A stretch of 64,000 nt of DNA from Oceanospirillales bacterium (GTDB lineage Bacteria; Pseudomonadota; Gammaproteobacteria; Pseudomonadales; Endozoicomonadaceae), in NCBI GenBank assembly GCA_004762125.1, contig SIHQ01000013.1, positions 62,001 to 126,000 of the forward strand, in the 5' to 3' direction. Positions 23,696 to 32,509 of this stretch are shown here, in pieces. The translations under genes were made by a program, and so were the position numbers. A model generated the notes under the pieces. The model did not search any database and was not told the DNA's origin. It worked only from the letters and a program-made list of their open reading frames with translations. Numbering within the stretch: the first letter of the stretch is position 1; each line of letters begins with the position of its first letter.

Positions 23696-25702
23696 TCAAT
23701 CATGCCTCATATGTGATCGATGAATTTTATTTTTAATCTGTTTTATCAGATTGTTTTGTAGATATGGGTTGCAGACGTCTTCAGATGTTATATCCAAGAC
23801 TGTAAAGTTCATCTTTTCAAGCATTGAATGGATGAACTTTGACTTTGTTCGCTCATGACTCATTACATCCTTAAAAGATTTAGAATTTGATGACTTTGGA
23901 TCAAAGAAAAAATAATGCTGAGGGCCATTTACCTGCACGCAAATACCATACTCTGGCAAGAAGATATCCACCGGATAACCATCAATAATTACTTCTTGTT
24001 GCACACTTACATCAGGGTTCATTGCTCTTCTAATCGCATCGAAAAGCTTTCCCTGTGTTACTGATATATTTTCAAACATGGCATTATCTGGAGAACATAC
24101 TGTCGGAGCTGTTCTTTTAGTCTGCCAATAACGTTTAATGAAATTTAGTTGCCAGTCAAATGCTCGCTTTTTGGAAAGCGCCATAAATTCATCGGTTTTC
24201 TCCTCAGCAGTATCAAGAAAACTGCAGTCGAAATATTCAGGATGCTCTGATTGTTTTCCGAAATGCATGAGGGTGAGACTCATGGTCAACTGTACTAACG
24301 TGTGCTTATCCAGGGAGTTCAAGGGAAAATCTTTGAGGACTTGTTTCAATAGTGATCCGGCAATCTGCCTTTGTCGAAATGATGCCGACAAGTTGTCCAG
24401 AGCCTGTAACACGTACCGCGTTTGACCTAGATTATGCTGTGTATCTCTTGAGATCCGTTTAATGTAGATTTCAGCTAACTTTAATATGTGATTCTCTACA
24501 CTTGTATAACGGCAATGAGATAAGTTCAGAGCTATATAGTGGATACCAGATATTTCGGTATCAGTGTATGAACTCAATGTTTTGGCAATGGCCATCATAC
24601 TCAGATGAGCATAGTGGCTTCGTATCCTTACCTCAGGGGCGACTAAGGCATTCAGAAGCATTTTCAGATCTGTCATGGTCCATGTTAATTTGTTTGAAAG
24701 CTCACCGTGATGAAATCTTCTGTTGGTTTCCTTTGCAATTTCACTTATAGCATTAACTACTGCAGTTGTATCCTCAGAGCAATGCTGCAATTTGAATTTT
24801 GCCAAAGAAGCAGCAACCCCAGCCAGCGATTTTGCATACCATCCATTCTTTTGATGCAACCCGTCGCCGTCGTCTTTCATTGCTCGACACATAGTTTCTT
24901 TGGCTATTATAATCAGTGAGCTCGAAACTGTTTCTATATCTGATACTTTCGTTATAGCTAATGCAACTCTGGATAAATCTTTGGGAGTCCACTCAAAAAA
25001 CTTTTGAGTAGTAGTGAGGTCTCGTGTTGTGATTTCCTGGTTTACCTTGATCAAAAAATTGTCTATTTCGGGCTTTGGACCCAGTGCAGTTAATGCAAAT
25101 GCAAAAGATGCAAGATGTTTAGGTCTAAAATCAGATAACGAGAAATTACTTGAAGCGATCAGGCAGTGATTTAGTAGTTGAATACCCTTTTCTTTGGAGT
25201 CATCATATCGCATCAATTTTTCTGCTATGCAAGTAATATCGACCAAGTTGTCTATTCGATCAAACTTTATTGGGAGATCGTCTGTCAGTGGGGCGAGTTT
25301 TCCCAAAATACCTTGCCGGTATAAGGTATCGCTGTAATCTGAAAAACTGTTTTTCAATTCATACACTAAGCGATCAGGACAGTGAAATTCTTTTACTGTC
25401 TTGGAAGAAGAGCTTGCAGGTATGCTCACCAAGTCACTAATGAGTGTTTTTGGTGTTGCTCTCTTACTATGGGAATCTTTGAGATAGGATTTCTTGCCTG
25501 CTGCATCTTTTTTTCTTGCAGCTAATTTTTTTCTTGCAGCTAATGAAGCGCTCTTAAGGACATTAGTTGGTCTCAGCCAGACAGACGGGACACTGGTTGT
25601 TTTGAAACCAAAGCTTTTTGATTCGGTCTTATCTTTTTTCGGTTCAGGCATCTCAATTGATATTTCGCTGCCAGGCCTTTTCCGTATAGTTGCTGAATCC
25701 AT
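23696..25702 (-). CDS. RAP-domain protein (eukaryote-like)
   Basis: 668 residues from ATG 25702, with GGGAG upstream. The first ~110 residues are basic, low-complexity and Lys/Ala/Ser-rich (AARKKLAARKKDAAGKK). Residues about 110-530 form helical repeats that recall FASTK/OPR-type helical-repeat proteins (FAFALTALGP, RVALAITKVSD, GVAASLAKF). The C-terminus has a RAP domain (YPVDIFLPEYGICVQVNGPQ then HYFF, about 580-600), a PD-(D/E)xK-like RNA-associated fold typical of apicomplexan, algal and mitochondrial proteins. In bacteria such proteins are rare and often in host-associated lineages. It may be an effector or RNA-binding protein acquired from a eukaryote. Confidence 0.75.
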   Translation of the reverse strand: MDSATIRKRPGSEISIEMPEPKKDKTESKSFGFKTTSVPSVWLRPTNVLKSASLAARKKLAARKKDAAGKKSYLKDSHSKRATPKTLISDLVSIPASSSSKTVKEFHCPDRLVYELKNSFSDYSDTLYRQGILGKLAPLTDDLPIKFDRIDNLVDITCIAEKLMRYDDSKEKGIQLLNHCLIASSNFSLSDFRPKHLASFAFALTALGPKPEIDNFLIKVNQEITTRDLTTTQKFFEWTPKDLSRVALAITKVSDIETVSSSLIIIAKETMCRAMKDDGDGLHQKNGWYAKSLAGVAASLAKFKLQHCSEDTTAVVNAISEIAKETNRRFHHGELSNKLTWTMTDLKMLLNALVAPEVRIRSHYAHLSMMAIAKTLSSYTDTEISGIHYIALNLSHCRYTSVENHILKLAEIYIKRISRDTQHNLGQTRYVLQALDNLSASFRQRQIAGSLLKQVLKDFPLNSLDKHTLVQLTMSLTLMHFGKQSEHPEYFDCSFLDTAEEKTDEFMALSKKRAFDWQLNFIKRYWQTKRTAPTVCSPDNAMFENISVTQGKLFDAIRRAMNPDVSVQQEVIIDGYPVDIFLPEYGICVQVNGPQHYFFFDPKSSNSKSFKDVMSHERTKSKFIHSMLEKMNFTVLDITSEDVCNPYLQNNLIKQIKNKIHRSHMRHD

Positions 25703-25957
25703 ATGAATATTAACTCCCTTTCTTCACCCCCTGTGTTTAGGGTTGCTTCTAAAGTAGACAGAAGAACTTAAAATAAGTTCAAAAACAGTGATTTGAAAGT
25801 ACGATCGGAGTTATTGCATCGTTATCCCGCCAATGTCTGCCATTGCTGATAACTTTAAAAAGTACGGCGCTTTCGGGCATGGTTCAAGTCAAGTAAACAC
25901 ATTCCGTGTTACCTATACTCTCTGCATAAAAGAATTTTTACATCAAAGGTGGTTAAA

Positions 25958-26293
25958 GTGTCGTTAAAAATGAAGTTTATAATATTGTTTTTGAGTTGTT
26001 TTATGACGTTGGCTTGTAAGGCAGTTAAACTCCTTGCAACAAAATTTTTGGATATTGTGTTATCAGTTACAATGCCATACAAAATTTGGAACGAAGGTTT
26101 ACTTGGGACACATGAAATACAAAGTCTATCAATGGGTTTGGCATTAAGTTCGATAGTTCACTATCAAACAGAGAATCCAGAAATACATAAAATATTAAAC
26201 GTTTCCGTTCATTTGGTTTTTTTTAAAAACTGGATAGAGATAGTATTAAAAGAATACTTTAATAATACTATAGATATTAAATTTAATTATTAG
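25958..26293 (+). CDS. Small orphan membrane or exported protein
   Basis: 111 residues from GTG 25958, which has AAGGTGG seven bases upstream; GTG 25949 and ATG 25970 are alternatives. The N-terminal hydrophobic stretch (FIILFLSCFMTLACKAV) could be a signal or lipoprotein-like segment. The rest is AT-rich and unassigned. It lies in an IS-scarred region, so a decayed gene is possible. Confidence 0.35.
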   Translation: MSLKMKFIILFLSCFMTLACKAVKLLATKFLDIVLSVTMPYKIWNEGLLGTHEIQSLSMGLALSSIVHYQTENPEIHKILNVSVHLVFFKNWIEIVLKEYFNNTIDIKFNY

Positions 26294-26327
26294 TTTGCTT
26301 CGGGTATTGGTTTGCTTCGGGTATTGG
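26294..26327. repeat. 17-bp tandem repeat, two copies
   Basis: TTTGCTTCGGGTATTGG occurs twice back to back immediately after the stop of the small ORF. Confidence 0.8.
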
Positions 26328-26492
26328 TTCAACCGAGACTGTCCTTGTTATAAAAAAACTATACTTTTGATAGGCAGAAACAGCATAGGAAATGATGATT
26401 TTTTTCACTACAAAGAATCTTATTAAGCGTGGTAAACCAAAACTCACTTGAAGTATAAAGTTTTTAAACAAGTACAAAGTGTGAGTCAAATC

Positions 26493-26760
26493 GGTGATGT
26501 TTCAAACACGCTGATAGAACTTTCTGGAGATAAATTCTCCAATGACCTCGTCGTGAAGCTCTTCTGATCGAGAGAAACAGATCGTTTTTCGCACCAGGCT
26601 TTTCAGCTGGGTACGTAAAGTCAGATTATTTCTCTCAATTCCTTGTGTGAAAAACTGACCAGTAACGTGCTTCTTTTCCGGTAAATATATTCTGTAAGGC
26701 TTCCAATCATCGGTGCAGTAACAAGAGAAAAAATAAGCGAGGTTCTGCACTGCTGATATG
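26493..26760 (-). mobile_element. IS1-family transposase remnant with one terminal repeat
   Basis: On the minus strand 26750-26502 encodes the C-terminal part of an IS1 transposase: TDDWKPYRIYLPEKKHV, FTQGIERNNLTLRTQLK, RKTICFSRSEELHDEVIG. At 26493-26515 the sequence GGTGATGTTTCAAACACG plus CTGAT matches an IS1 end (16 of 23 positions by eye against the classic GGTGATGCTGCC... repeat). The N-terminal half and other end are missing, cut near 26760 next to a palindromic hairpin. The element is inactive. Confidence 0.85.
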
Positions 26761-26788
26761 CACTACTGAAATTTTGGCTGGAAGGGGA

Positions 26789-26849
26789 GTCGATAGTTCG
26801 TCTTCCGAAGGCCTGTGTAGCCTAATGAGCGGAAAGATAAACTATCGAC
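26789..26849. repeat. 61-bp imperfect palindrome beside the IS1 remnant
   Basis: The outer arms are perfect (GTCGATAGTT / AACTATCGAC). They continue as TCTTCCG / CGGAAAGA with small interruptions and an inner GGC / GCC. It abuts the truncated end of the IS1 relic and lies just after the SDR gene's stop, so it might be a terminator or a small non-autonomous element. Confidence 0.6.
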
Positions 26850-26867
26850 GAATACAACACTTAAAAA

Positions 26868-27725
26868 TTAAACAGTGGCTGCTTCAGGCTTTTTCTTTTT
26901 CTCTGGACGCCAGTCCGGGTGTAGCTGCTTTTTCAGAGCGGTACGTTGAGCAGAACAAGTCGTGCCGTGGAACTCTTCAGCGGCTTCGTCACTGCTGGCT
27001 AACCAAGCGATAACGCTAGCAGGAACAGTGACTGGAGCGCCGCCGTACTGGCGGGCGTAAGATTCATCCATACCTTTTTCTTTCATGAACTCGGTGAAGA
27101 TAAAGCCAGGCTCACAGTTGAATACCTTGATATTGTCTTCTTTTAGTTCGACCTTCAGCATCGGTACCAGACGCTCAATGGCTGCTTTGGACGCTGCATA
27201 AGCAAAGCTCCAGCCACCATTGTTAACGGGCAGAACTGGTGTCTTGGTTGCTGATTCGGACACCATGTTAATAATACGACCACCGCGACCGTTTTCTCTC
27301 ATGTGAGTAACGGCATTTTGAGTCAGGATCAGTGGTGAGATAACGTTGCCACGGAACAGAACTTCAGCGTTATTCTGAGTCAGATCTTCAACCATGTCGG
27401 TGGTGCCATCACCTTGATAAACAGCGTTGTTGACCAATATGTCAACGCGACCCCATTGTTTCAGAATCTGATTCCAGGCGTTGTTGATTGAATCAAAGCT
27501 GGTGAGATCCATCGGAATCAGCAGAACATCACGTCCGAGAGCCTTGATTTCAGCGGCTGTTTCTTCAAGAGATCCTGGAACAGCAATCGTATGGTGAACT
27601 TCACCCGCTTTTACCGTGCGGGCGCTGATGATGATGTCAAAGCCTTCTTTGGCTAGAGCCATCGCAGCGGCTTTACCGATACCACGGCTGGCACCGGTGA
27701 CAAGTGCAGTCTTATTGTTATGCAT
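26868..27725 (-). CDS. Short-chain dehydrogenase/reductase
   Basis: 285 residues; ATG 27725 follows GAGG. The Rossmann motif TGASRGIG (about 11-18), the NNA motif (VDILVNNAVYQ), catalytic Ser in NMVSESATK and YAASK give a classical SDR with NAD(P) cofactor. A 30-residue insertion after the second strand (KAGEVHHTIAVPGSLEET) and a Lys-rich tail are less usual. It is downstream of the TetR and sulfotransferase genes on the same strand and probably belongs to the catabolic island. Confidence 0.9.
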   Translation of the reverse strand: MHNNKTALVTGASRGIGKAAAMALAKEGFDIIISARTVKAGEVHHTIAVPGSLEETAAEIKALGRDVLLIPMDLTSFDSINNAWNQILKQWGRVDILVNNAVYQGDGTTDMVEDLTQNNAEVLFRGNVISPLILTQNAVTHMRENGRGGRIINMVSESATKTPVLPVNNGGWSFAYAASKAAIERLVPMLKVELKEDNIKVFNCEPGFIFTEFMKEKGMDESYARQYGGAPVTVPASVIAWLASSDEAAEEFHGTTCSAQRTALKKQLHPDWRPEKKKKPEAATV

Positions 27726-27827
27726 GGTTCAACCTCGGTTGCACACGTTCATTGTTAGCGGCATTTATTTCGTGTCGCTTTTATAATTAGTGCTCCCGAT
27801 GTTGATGCATCAATATCAGTCTCAGTA

Positions 27828-28418
27828 TCAAGAGCGGGAGCGTGAGATCATATCGAACCAAAGTTGTTCAATCTGTTTCGGGGTGGTTTTGCTGGTGCTA
27901 TCCAACCCTGCTAAACCGATTAACATTGGTTTGAAAATATGCCAGCCAAGCCCGAGGGCATAACTGGAAGCCAGTAGAACTTCCGGGTCAATTTTGTTGT
28001 ACAGTTTGCCCTGCTTCTGACTCTCTCGAATCTTGTCAATCATCTGCTGGAAGTAGGGGCTTTTGATGCCTTCAAAGAAGTCGCCTTCATTTTCCAGTGA
28101 TAGATGAGCAAAAATTCTAAAGATTTCTGGCTGTGTGCGAATAGTCAAAACGGACTTATATAGCATTTGTTCGCCAGAATCCTCGTCTTCCAGCTTGATG
28201 GATTCCATACGATCGAACAGTGTGGAAACCACGGCAGAAACCAACCCATCCTTATTATCGAAGTGTCGATAAATAAAAACTGAATTGACGTTGGCTTCTT
28301 TGGCAATATCCCGAATGGTGATGGCTTTAATACCTCGTGCGGAAAACAGCTTAATGCCGGCTTCGATCAAGGCTTTTGTGACTTCGGTTTTGCCCAGAGG
28401 TTTGGTAGCTGTATTCAA
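27828..28418 (-). CDS. TetR-family regulator
   Basis: 196 residues. The N-terminal HTH domain (LIEAGIKLFSARGIKAITIRDIAKEANVNSVFIYRHFDNKDGLVSAV) is typical of TetR. No ATG is available: the start is TTG 28418 after CAGGG, with a stop six codons upstream. A dyad at 28443-28472 could be its own operator. It is placed inside the SDR/VOC/sulfotransferase block and is the likely regulator of it, possibly through the 47-bp palindrome at 32510; this is inference. Confidence 0.9.
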   Translation of the reverse strand: MNTATKPLGKTEVTKALIEAGIKLFSARGIKAITIRDIAKEANVNSVFIYRHFDNKDGLVSAVVSTLFDRMESIKLEDEDSGEQMLYKSVLTIRTQPEIFRIFAHLSLENEGDFFEGIKSPYFQQMIDKIRESQKQGKLYNKIDPEVLLASSYALGLGWHIFKPMLIGLAGLDSTSKTTPKQIEQLWFDMISRSRS

Positions 28419-28442
28419 GATAAACCCTGTTATTCATGGTTT

Positions 28443-28472
28443 GAGTGCGCGTACTGAATTGTACGGACACTC
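28443..28472. promoter_or_regulatory. Candidate TetR operator
   Basis: GAGTGCGCGTAC-TGAATT-GTACGGACACTC, an inverted repeat with 10 of 12 arm positions complementary, 25 bases upstream of the TetR start codon. Confidence 0.5.
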
Positions 28473-28530
28473 GCACCATTTATCGAACATCTCAGGCAGG
28501 TTGTACTTCACTGGCTTGAGCTTTATCGGA

Positions 28531-29763
28531 CTAAGTTTCACTGCTGCTTAATTCAAGTTCAGCAGATTCAGCAGGTTCAGCGGATTGTGCGGTCGAGGTT
28601 TCAGCTTCGGACGTATCTGAAGTAATTTCCGGTTTTACCCAGTCGTATTCCTGATAGAAGGAATCGAGTGCTGTGTAAATCCGCTCTGGATCCATACCAA
28701 ACTCTTCCATGCTGTAAGAGTGCTTAGTCGCGTGCTTTTTGTTCTTTTTCTGTCGTTCATCCAGCGTGGCAGCGTATTTTTCGCTCATGGGGTAGCCAAA
28801 GCGTTTGTATATCTCTGTCACAGTGGCTTTAGGTGAGCTGACCAGTTTTCGATAATCGACAATCAGTGACGGTGTCTGGGGGTTTTCTTCCAGAACCTGT
28901 TTGGGTCTCAGATAACAATCGTAAGATATGTCTTCAATGATCTTCAGAGATGACTGGTATTCCTCAGGCTTCCACTTGTTGCCCTTGTAGTTGTAAGTCA
29001 TCAGCTTCAGGTTGCTGGGCACGCATTCTACTGGATCACGCATCATTACCACGACCTGAGCGTCAGGGAAGGTTTCAATGATGCTGGCAACACGGCCGGA
29101 GTAAACCGGGTTCTTTGACAGGTGAGTCTTTTCACTGCCATTCAGATAAAGCTGACGACGGACACATTCTTTATAGTGACGCATTACTCGCTTGCGACGT
29201 TTTGGATTCTGGCGATCTAGGTCGAACATATTAAGAATGTCCATCATGGGTGCCTGAAGCTGCCAGTAAGCGGCATAGAAGCAGGAAGACATCACGAAGT
29301 CGTCTTCTTCTGGAACCCAGAGACCCATATTATGAATATGTCGGATTTTACCGAACATCTTCTCGTCCCAGGCTTCCAGCTTCTTGAAGAAGTAGCTGCC
29401 CAGTACTTTACGATCCAGTACACCAAACCAGCGAATTAGCTTTTTCTGGAGTAGGGAAGGGAAGAACATTTCCCAATAAAGGAAATAACTGAAGCGATCT
29501 TCGTCGTAGGCCATCAGCCGTTGAATCAGTGTTGTACCACTACGGGCGTGACCAACAATAAACACCGGCTTTTCAATCTTAGTGAACCAGAGCTTTGGAA
29601 AAAGGATCTTGTCCAGAAAGAAAAACACGGAATGAAACAGATACGTCATCGGCACAATCACCAGCAGACGAAATAACAGTTTCTTGCGTCCTGGCCACTG
29701 TTTCTGGCCCCAGATCCGTCGAATCATCATCAGATAATATTCGACGTTAAAATACATAAACAT
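28531..29763 (-). CDS. Sulfotransferase family protein
   Basis: 410 residues. The 5'-phosphosulfate loop is KPVFIVGHARSGTTLIQRLM (about residues 64-83) and the 3'-phosphate-binding region is VVMMRDPVECVPSNL. This fits a PAPS-dependent sulfotransferase of the bacterial Sulfotransfer_3 group. An N-terminal hydrophobic stretch (RLLVIVPMTYLFHSVFFFLDKI) may associate it with the membrane. The C-terminus is an acidic Ala/Ser/Glu tail. Bacterial relatives are common in sterol- or lipid-catabolic gene neighbourhoods; the substrate is not readable. No cysteine or sulfate-activation genes are nearby. Confidence 0.85.
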   Translation of the reverse strand: MFMYFNVEYYLMMIRRIWGQKQWPGRKKLLFRLLVIVPMTYLFHSVFFFLDKILFPKLWFTKIEKPVFIVGHARSGTTLIQRLMAYDEDRFSYFLYWEMFFPSLLQKKLIRWFGVLDRKVLGSYFFKKLEAWDEKMFGKIRHIHNMGLWVPEEDDFVMSSCFYAAYWQLQAPMMDILNMFDLDRQNPKRRKRVMRHYKECVRRQLYLNGSEKTHLSKNPVYSGRVASIIETFPDAQVVVMMRDPVECVPSNLKLMTYNYKGNKWKPEEYQSSLKIIEDISYDCYLRPKQVLEENPQTPSLIVDYRKLVSSPKATVTEIYKRFGYPMSEKYAATLDERQKKNKKHATKHSYSMEEFGMDPERIYTALDSFYQEYDWVKPEITSDTSEAETSTAQSAEPAESAELELSSSET

Positions 29764-29817
29764 AAGCAGTTACCTGAGCGTTAAGTGTTCCGGGCAGACT
29801 GTGATCAGCGTAGGGAG

Positions 29818-29907
29818 GAGTCTGAATTACTTTGCAAAGGCTATGGAAGGCCTGAGAGCGATCCGGTGCAGGAAAGCACCGTTGAGCGGGCAAAGTAATA
29901 CAGACTC
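29818..29907. repeat. 90-bp stem-loop between VOC and sulfotransferase genes
   Basis: 18-base arms pair at 17 positions (GAGTCTGAATTACTTTGC at 29818-29835 with 29890-29907). Inside is a second perfect hairpin CGGTGC / GCACCG (29864-29881). It sits in the 176-base gap inside the minus-strand gene block, so it may be an internal terminator, RNA-stability element or small repeat element. Confidence 0.65.
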
Positions 29908-29939
29908 TGAAGAACCAGACTCATCCAGAGTGAAATAAT

Positions 29940-30833
29940 TTAATGACGAATCTGCAGGGAGTTATTACCACCCAGCCATTCGTAAAGAGAGAATCGTTCA
30001 CCGGTTTCCAGCCATTCACCTTCATAGCTGGGTATCAGGGAATCAGAAGGCAGAGCATCAGAGCTGCTGGCATGAATGATTCCGTGCTCTCCACGTTTCC
30101 TGTGCAGAGAATAAGGATCTGTTCCTTCTTCGGTAGCTTCAATCAGTTCAATTTCCATGGCACTGGCAAAAGCCACACATCGCTTCAGTTTTACTTCACC
30201 GTTGCTACTTCTCAGGGTTTGAACGTCAGCTTTGACGTTCACCCAGTCAAAACATTGGCTATAGAACGCCAGTGTTTCGTTCATGTTACCAGTGACAACT
30301 GTTGATCGATCCACTTTCAGTACAGGGTTTTCTACAGCGGAGCCGCTACCTTTAACGGCCTTTGCTGCATCAACAATACTGTTGGCTGCCTGTTCGGTTT
30401 GCAGTAACTCAAACATGCCTTGGCCGGTTGGAATGTTCATAAAAGCAAAGCGAATGCCGGGATATTCATCTCTGGCATCTTCTTCACCGCCGAGCGAGGT
30501 AATGTAGTCAATGGCTGCATCGCGGTCTGGTGTCTGCACTCCAAAATGCTGGATGCCGGTTCCATACTTCTCCTCATAGAGGGCGATGGTGTCCTTTCCT
30601 TCACGAACATGAACGTATTCAATCTGAACATTGCCGCCTGATCCCAGGGCAACATCAATGTGCTTGAATCCGCTCCAACCCTTATATTTTGCATTCTCTA
30701 CTGGAGCAGAAAATGTATGGAAAGGCCCCCAGCCAAAATGCTCTTCCGAGAATCGAACCGCTTCTTCAACGTTGTTAACGATAAAGCACACCTGAACAGG
30801 AGCGAGCGATACCTTGTTCTTTGATTCAGCCAT
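29940..30833 (-). CDS. Two-domain VOC (glyoxalase/dioxygenase) superfamily protein
   Basis: 297 residues containing two vicinal-oxygen-chelate modules. The first runs about residues 9-135 (VCFIVNNVEEAVRFSEEHFGW, GIQHFGVQTPDRDAAIDYI, GQGMFELLQ). The second runs about 160-297 and is weaker (DRSTVVTGNMNETLAFYSQ). Such proteins can be ring-cleavage dioxygenases, epimerases or binding proteins; the activity is unknown. It starts 12 bases after the upstream SDR stop, so co-transcription is very likely. Confidence 0.8.
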   Translation of the reverse strand: MAESKNKVSLAPVQVCFIVNNVEEAVRFSEEHFGWGPFHTFSAPVENAKYKGWSGFKHIDVALGSGGNVQIEYVHVREGKDTIALYEEKYGTGIQHFGVQTPDRDAAIDYITSLGGEEDARDEYPGIRFAFMNIPTGQGMFELLQTEQAANSIVDAAKAVKGSGSAVENPVLKVDRSTVVTGNMNETLAFYSQCFDWVNVKADVQTLRSSNGEVKLKRCVAFASAMEIELIEATEEGTDPYSLHRKRGEHGIIHASSSDALPSDSLIPSYEGEWLETGERFSLYEWLGGNNSLQIRH

Positions 30834-30844
30834 TGCTTGCTTCC

Positions 30845-31591
30845 TTAGCTGGTGTGAACGCCGCCGTTAACCGTAAGAGTCTGACCGGTTACCCACTTGG
30901 CCGCATCAGACGCCAGATAATCTACGGCACCAGCAACGTCTTCCGGTTCACCCAGAGCGCGGGCAGGTATGATCTTGATTAGAGGTGCAGTAAATTCGGC
31001 TGGAACATTGTTCATCAAACCAAGGGAGATAACATTGGCTGTTACGCCATACTTACCGACTTCTTTGGCAACGTGACGCATCAGGTGGGCACCACCTGCC
31101 TTGGCTGCACCGTAAACAGAGACATTGATGTCGAGACCGACACGGCCAGCTTCTGAAGAAATCGTGATAACACGGCCCCAACCACGGTCGCACATGCCTG
31201 CCAATACCGCTTTGGTGCAGTTCAGAACGCCGTAGAAGTTAACGCTGATGTAGCGGTCCCAGTTTTCAACCGGCATATCCTTGAATTCCAGCTGAACGGT
31301 TTGCTGTGTGCCACCGTTGCCGGCGTTGTTCACCAGAATATCGATACCACCCGTTAATGGCTCGAGCTCTTTAATGGCTGCTTCCACTTGATCCATCTTG
31401 CTGACGTCAAAAGCAAAGGCCAGAGCATCACCCCCATCAGCACGAATGCTTTTAGCGGCGGCTTCAGCTTTAACCGGATCGATGTCATTGATGACAACCT
31501 GTATACCTTGAGCTGCGAGAGACCGAGCCACTCCCAATCCCATACCCTGGCCGGAGCCGGAAACCAGTGCTGTACGTTTGTTGTCGCTCAT
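30845..31591 (-). CDS. Short-chain dehydrogenase/reductase
   Basis: 248 residues; ATG 31591 with AAAGGTC upstream is chosen over an in-frame start at 31642 that overlaps the previous gene. Motifs: VSGSGQGMGLG (cofactor loop), NDIDP after beta-2 (an Asp suggesting NAD preference), DILVNNAGNGG, ISSEAGRVG and YGAAKAG (YxxxK). The closest functional class by pattern is the FabG/3-hydroxyacyl or hydroxysteroid dehydrogenase type. It lies between another SDR and the VOC gene in one operon. Confidence 0.9.
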   Translation of the reverse strand: MSDNKRTALVSGSGQGMGLGVARSLAAQGIQVVINDIDPVKAEAAAKSIRADGGDALAFAFDVSKMDQVEAAIKELEPLTGGIDILVNNAGNGGTQQTVQLEFKDMPVENWDRYISVNFYGVLNCTKAVLAGMCDRGWGRVITISSEAGRVGLDINVSVYGAAKAGGAHLMRHVAKEVGKYGVTANVISLGLMNNVPAEFTAPLIKIIPARALGEPEDVAGAVDYLASDAAKWVTGQTLTVNGGVHTS

Positions 31592-31628
31592 CGTGATGAC
31601 CTTTCTTATTCTTGTAAGTTGATATCGT

Positions 31629-32435
31629 TTATACAGATTCAAGCTGTTGGGAAAACAGCTTCTTCATATTGGTGCCATTCTGAATAATGGCGTCATGCAA
31701 AGGCATGGCTCTGGTCTTTTGAATGTGGTCTCGCGTCATTGGCTGAGTCATGCAGGCAGGCTCTTTACCGAGTGAAGCAAGGGATTCTTCTACGCATTCT
31801 TCGACGGTTTGCAGACCAAACTCTTTCATTACATCTGGATTCATGGCCAAGAAACCTTCAGTAGCAGTCTGATCGGGTTTGATGACCAGAACATCTACGC
31901 CGTAGTCTTTCATTTCAAACCAGATAGATTGTGTCAGGGTCGAGATGCAGGCCTTGGTGGCAGAGTAAAGTGCAAAGTAAGGCATTGCTACTTCGCCGGT
32001 CAGAGAGGAAACATTGATCAGCGCGCCTTTTCCATTCTGCTTCATCTTCTGGCCAAAGTGCCGGGTCATCTTGGTGGTAAGAACAACATTGACGTTTATA
32101 CACTTCTCAATGCTGCTCATTTTGAATTCAACAAACTCGCCCGGGAAGCTGAAGGCAACGTTGTTCACCAGCACATTAATTTCTACATCGCTGACAAACT
32201 CGGCGATCTGGTCGAACGCTTCTGGTTTTGTGCAATCCAGAGCCAGTGTTCTTACTTCTACTCCGTACTGGTCACGCAATTTCTGTGCAGACTCGTTTAG
32301 AATCTCTTCACGGCGGGCAACCAACGCGACGTTTAAGCCATCAGCTGCACAGCGTTCGGCAAAACCATAGCCGATTCCTTGTGATCCACCTGTTATCAGT
32401 GCCCATTGTCCGTATTCTGAAAGTTTCTTTGTCAT
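31629..32435 (-). CDS. Short-chain dehydrogenase, 17-beta-HSD/KAR-like
   Basis: 268 residues. TGGSQGIGYGFAERCAADG (cofactor loop), ARREE, NVLVNNVAFSFPGEFVEF, INVSSLTGEVAMP and YSATKA are present. The layout GxxxGIGyxfAexlA with LVARR resembles 17-beta-hydroxysteroid dehydrogenase type 12/3-ketoacyl-CoA reductase-like SDRs. It is the first gene of the minus-strand operon, directly downstream of the 47-bp palindrome. Confidence 0.9.
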   Translation of the reverse strand: MTKKLSEYGQWALITGGSQGIGYGFAERCAADGLNVALVARREEILNESAQKLRDQYGVEVRTLALDCTKPEAFDQIAEFVSDVEINVLVNNVAFSFPGEFVEFKMSSIEKCINVNVVLTTKMTRHFGQKMKQNGKGALINVSSLTGEVAMPYFALYSATKACISTLTQSIWFEMKDYGVDVLVIKPDQTATEGFLAMNPDVMKEFGLQTVEECVEESLASLGKEPACMTQPMTRDHIQKTRAMPLHDAIIQNGTNMKKLFSQQLESV

Positions 32436-32509
32436 TTTTATTATCCGATTTCAAAACAGCGCCTGACCTTTGCAAACAGAGTGTATTCACAACTGCCTTA
32501 ACTTGCGAC

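Noticed and set aside
26283-26489. 68-codon minus-strand ORF
   Set aside because: It overlaps the tandem repeat and the end of the small plus-strand gene, has no homology signal and is probably chance.
26789-26849. Integron attC site
   Set aside because: The palindrome lacks the RYYYAAC and GTTRRRY core sites and there is no integrase or cassette array.
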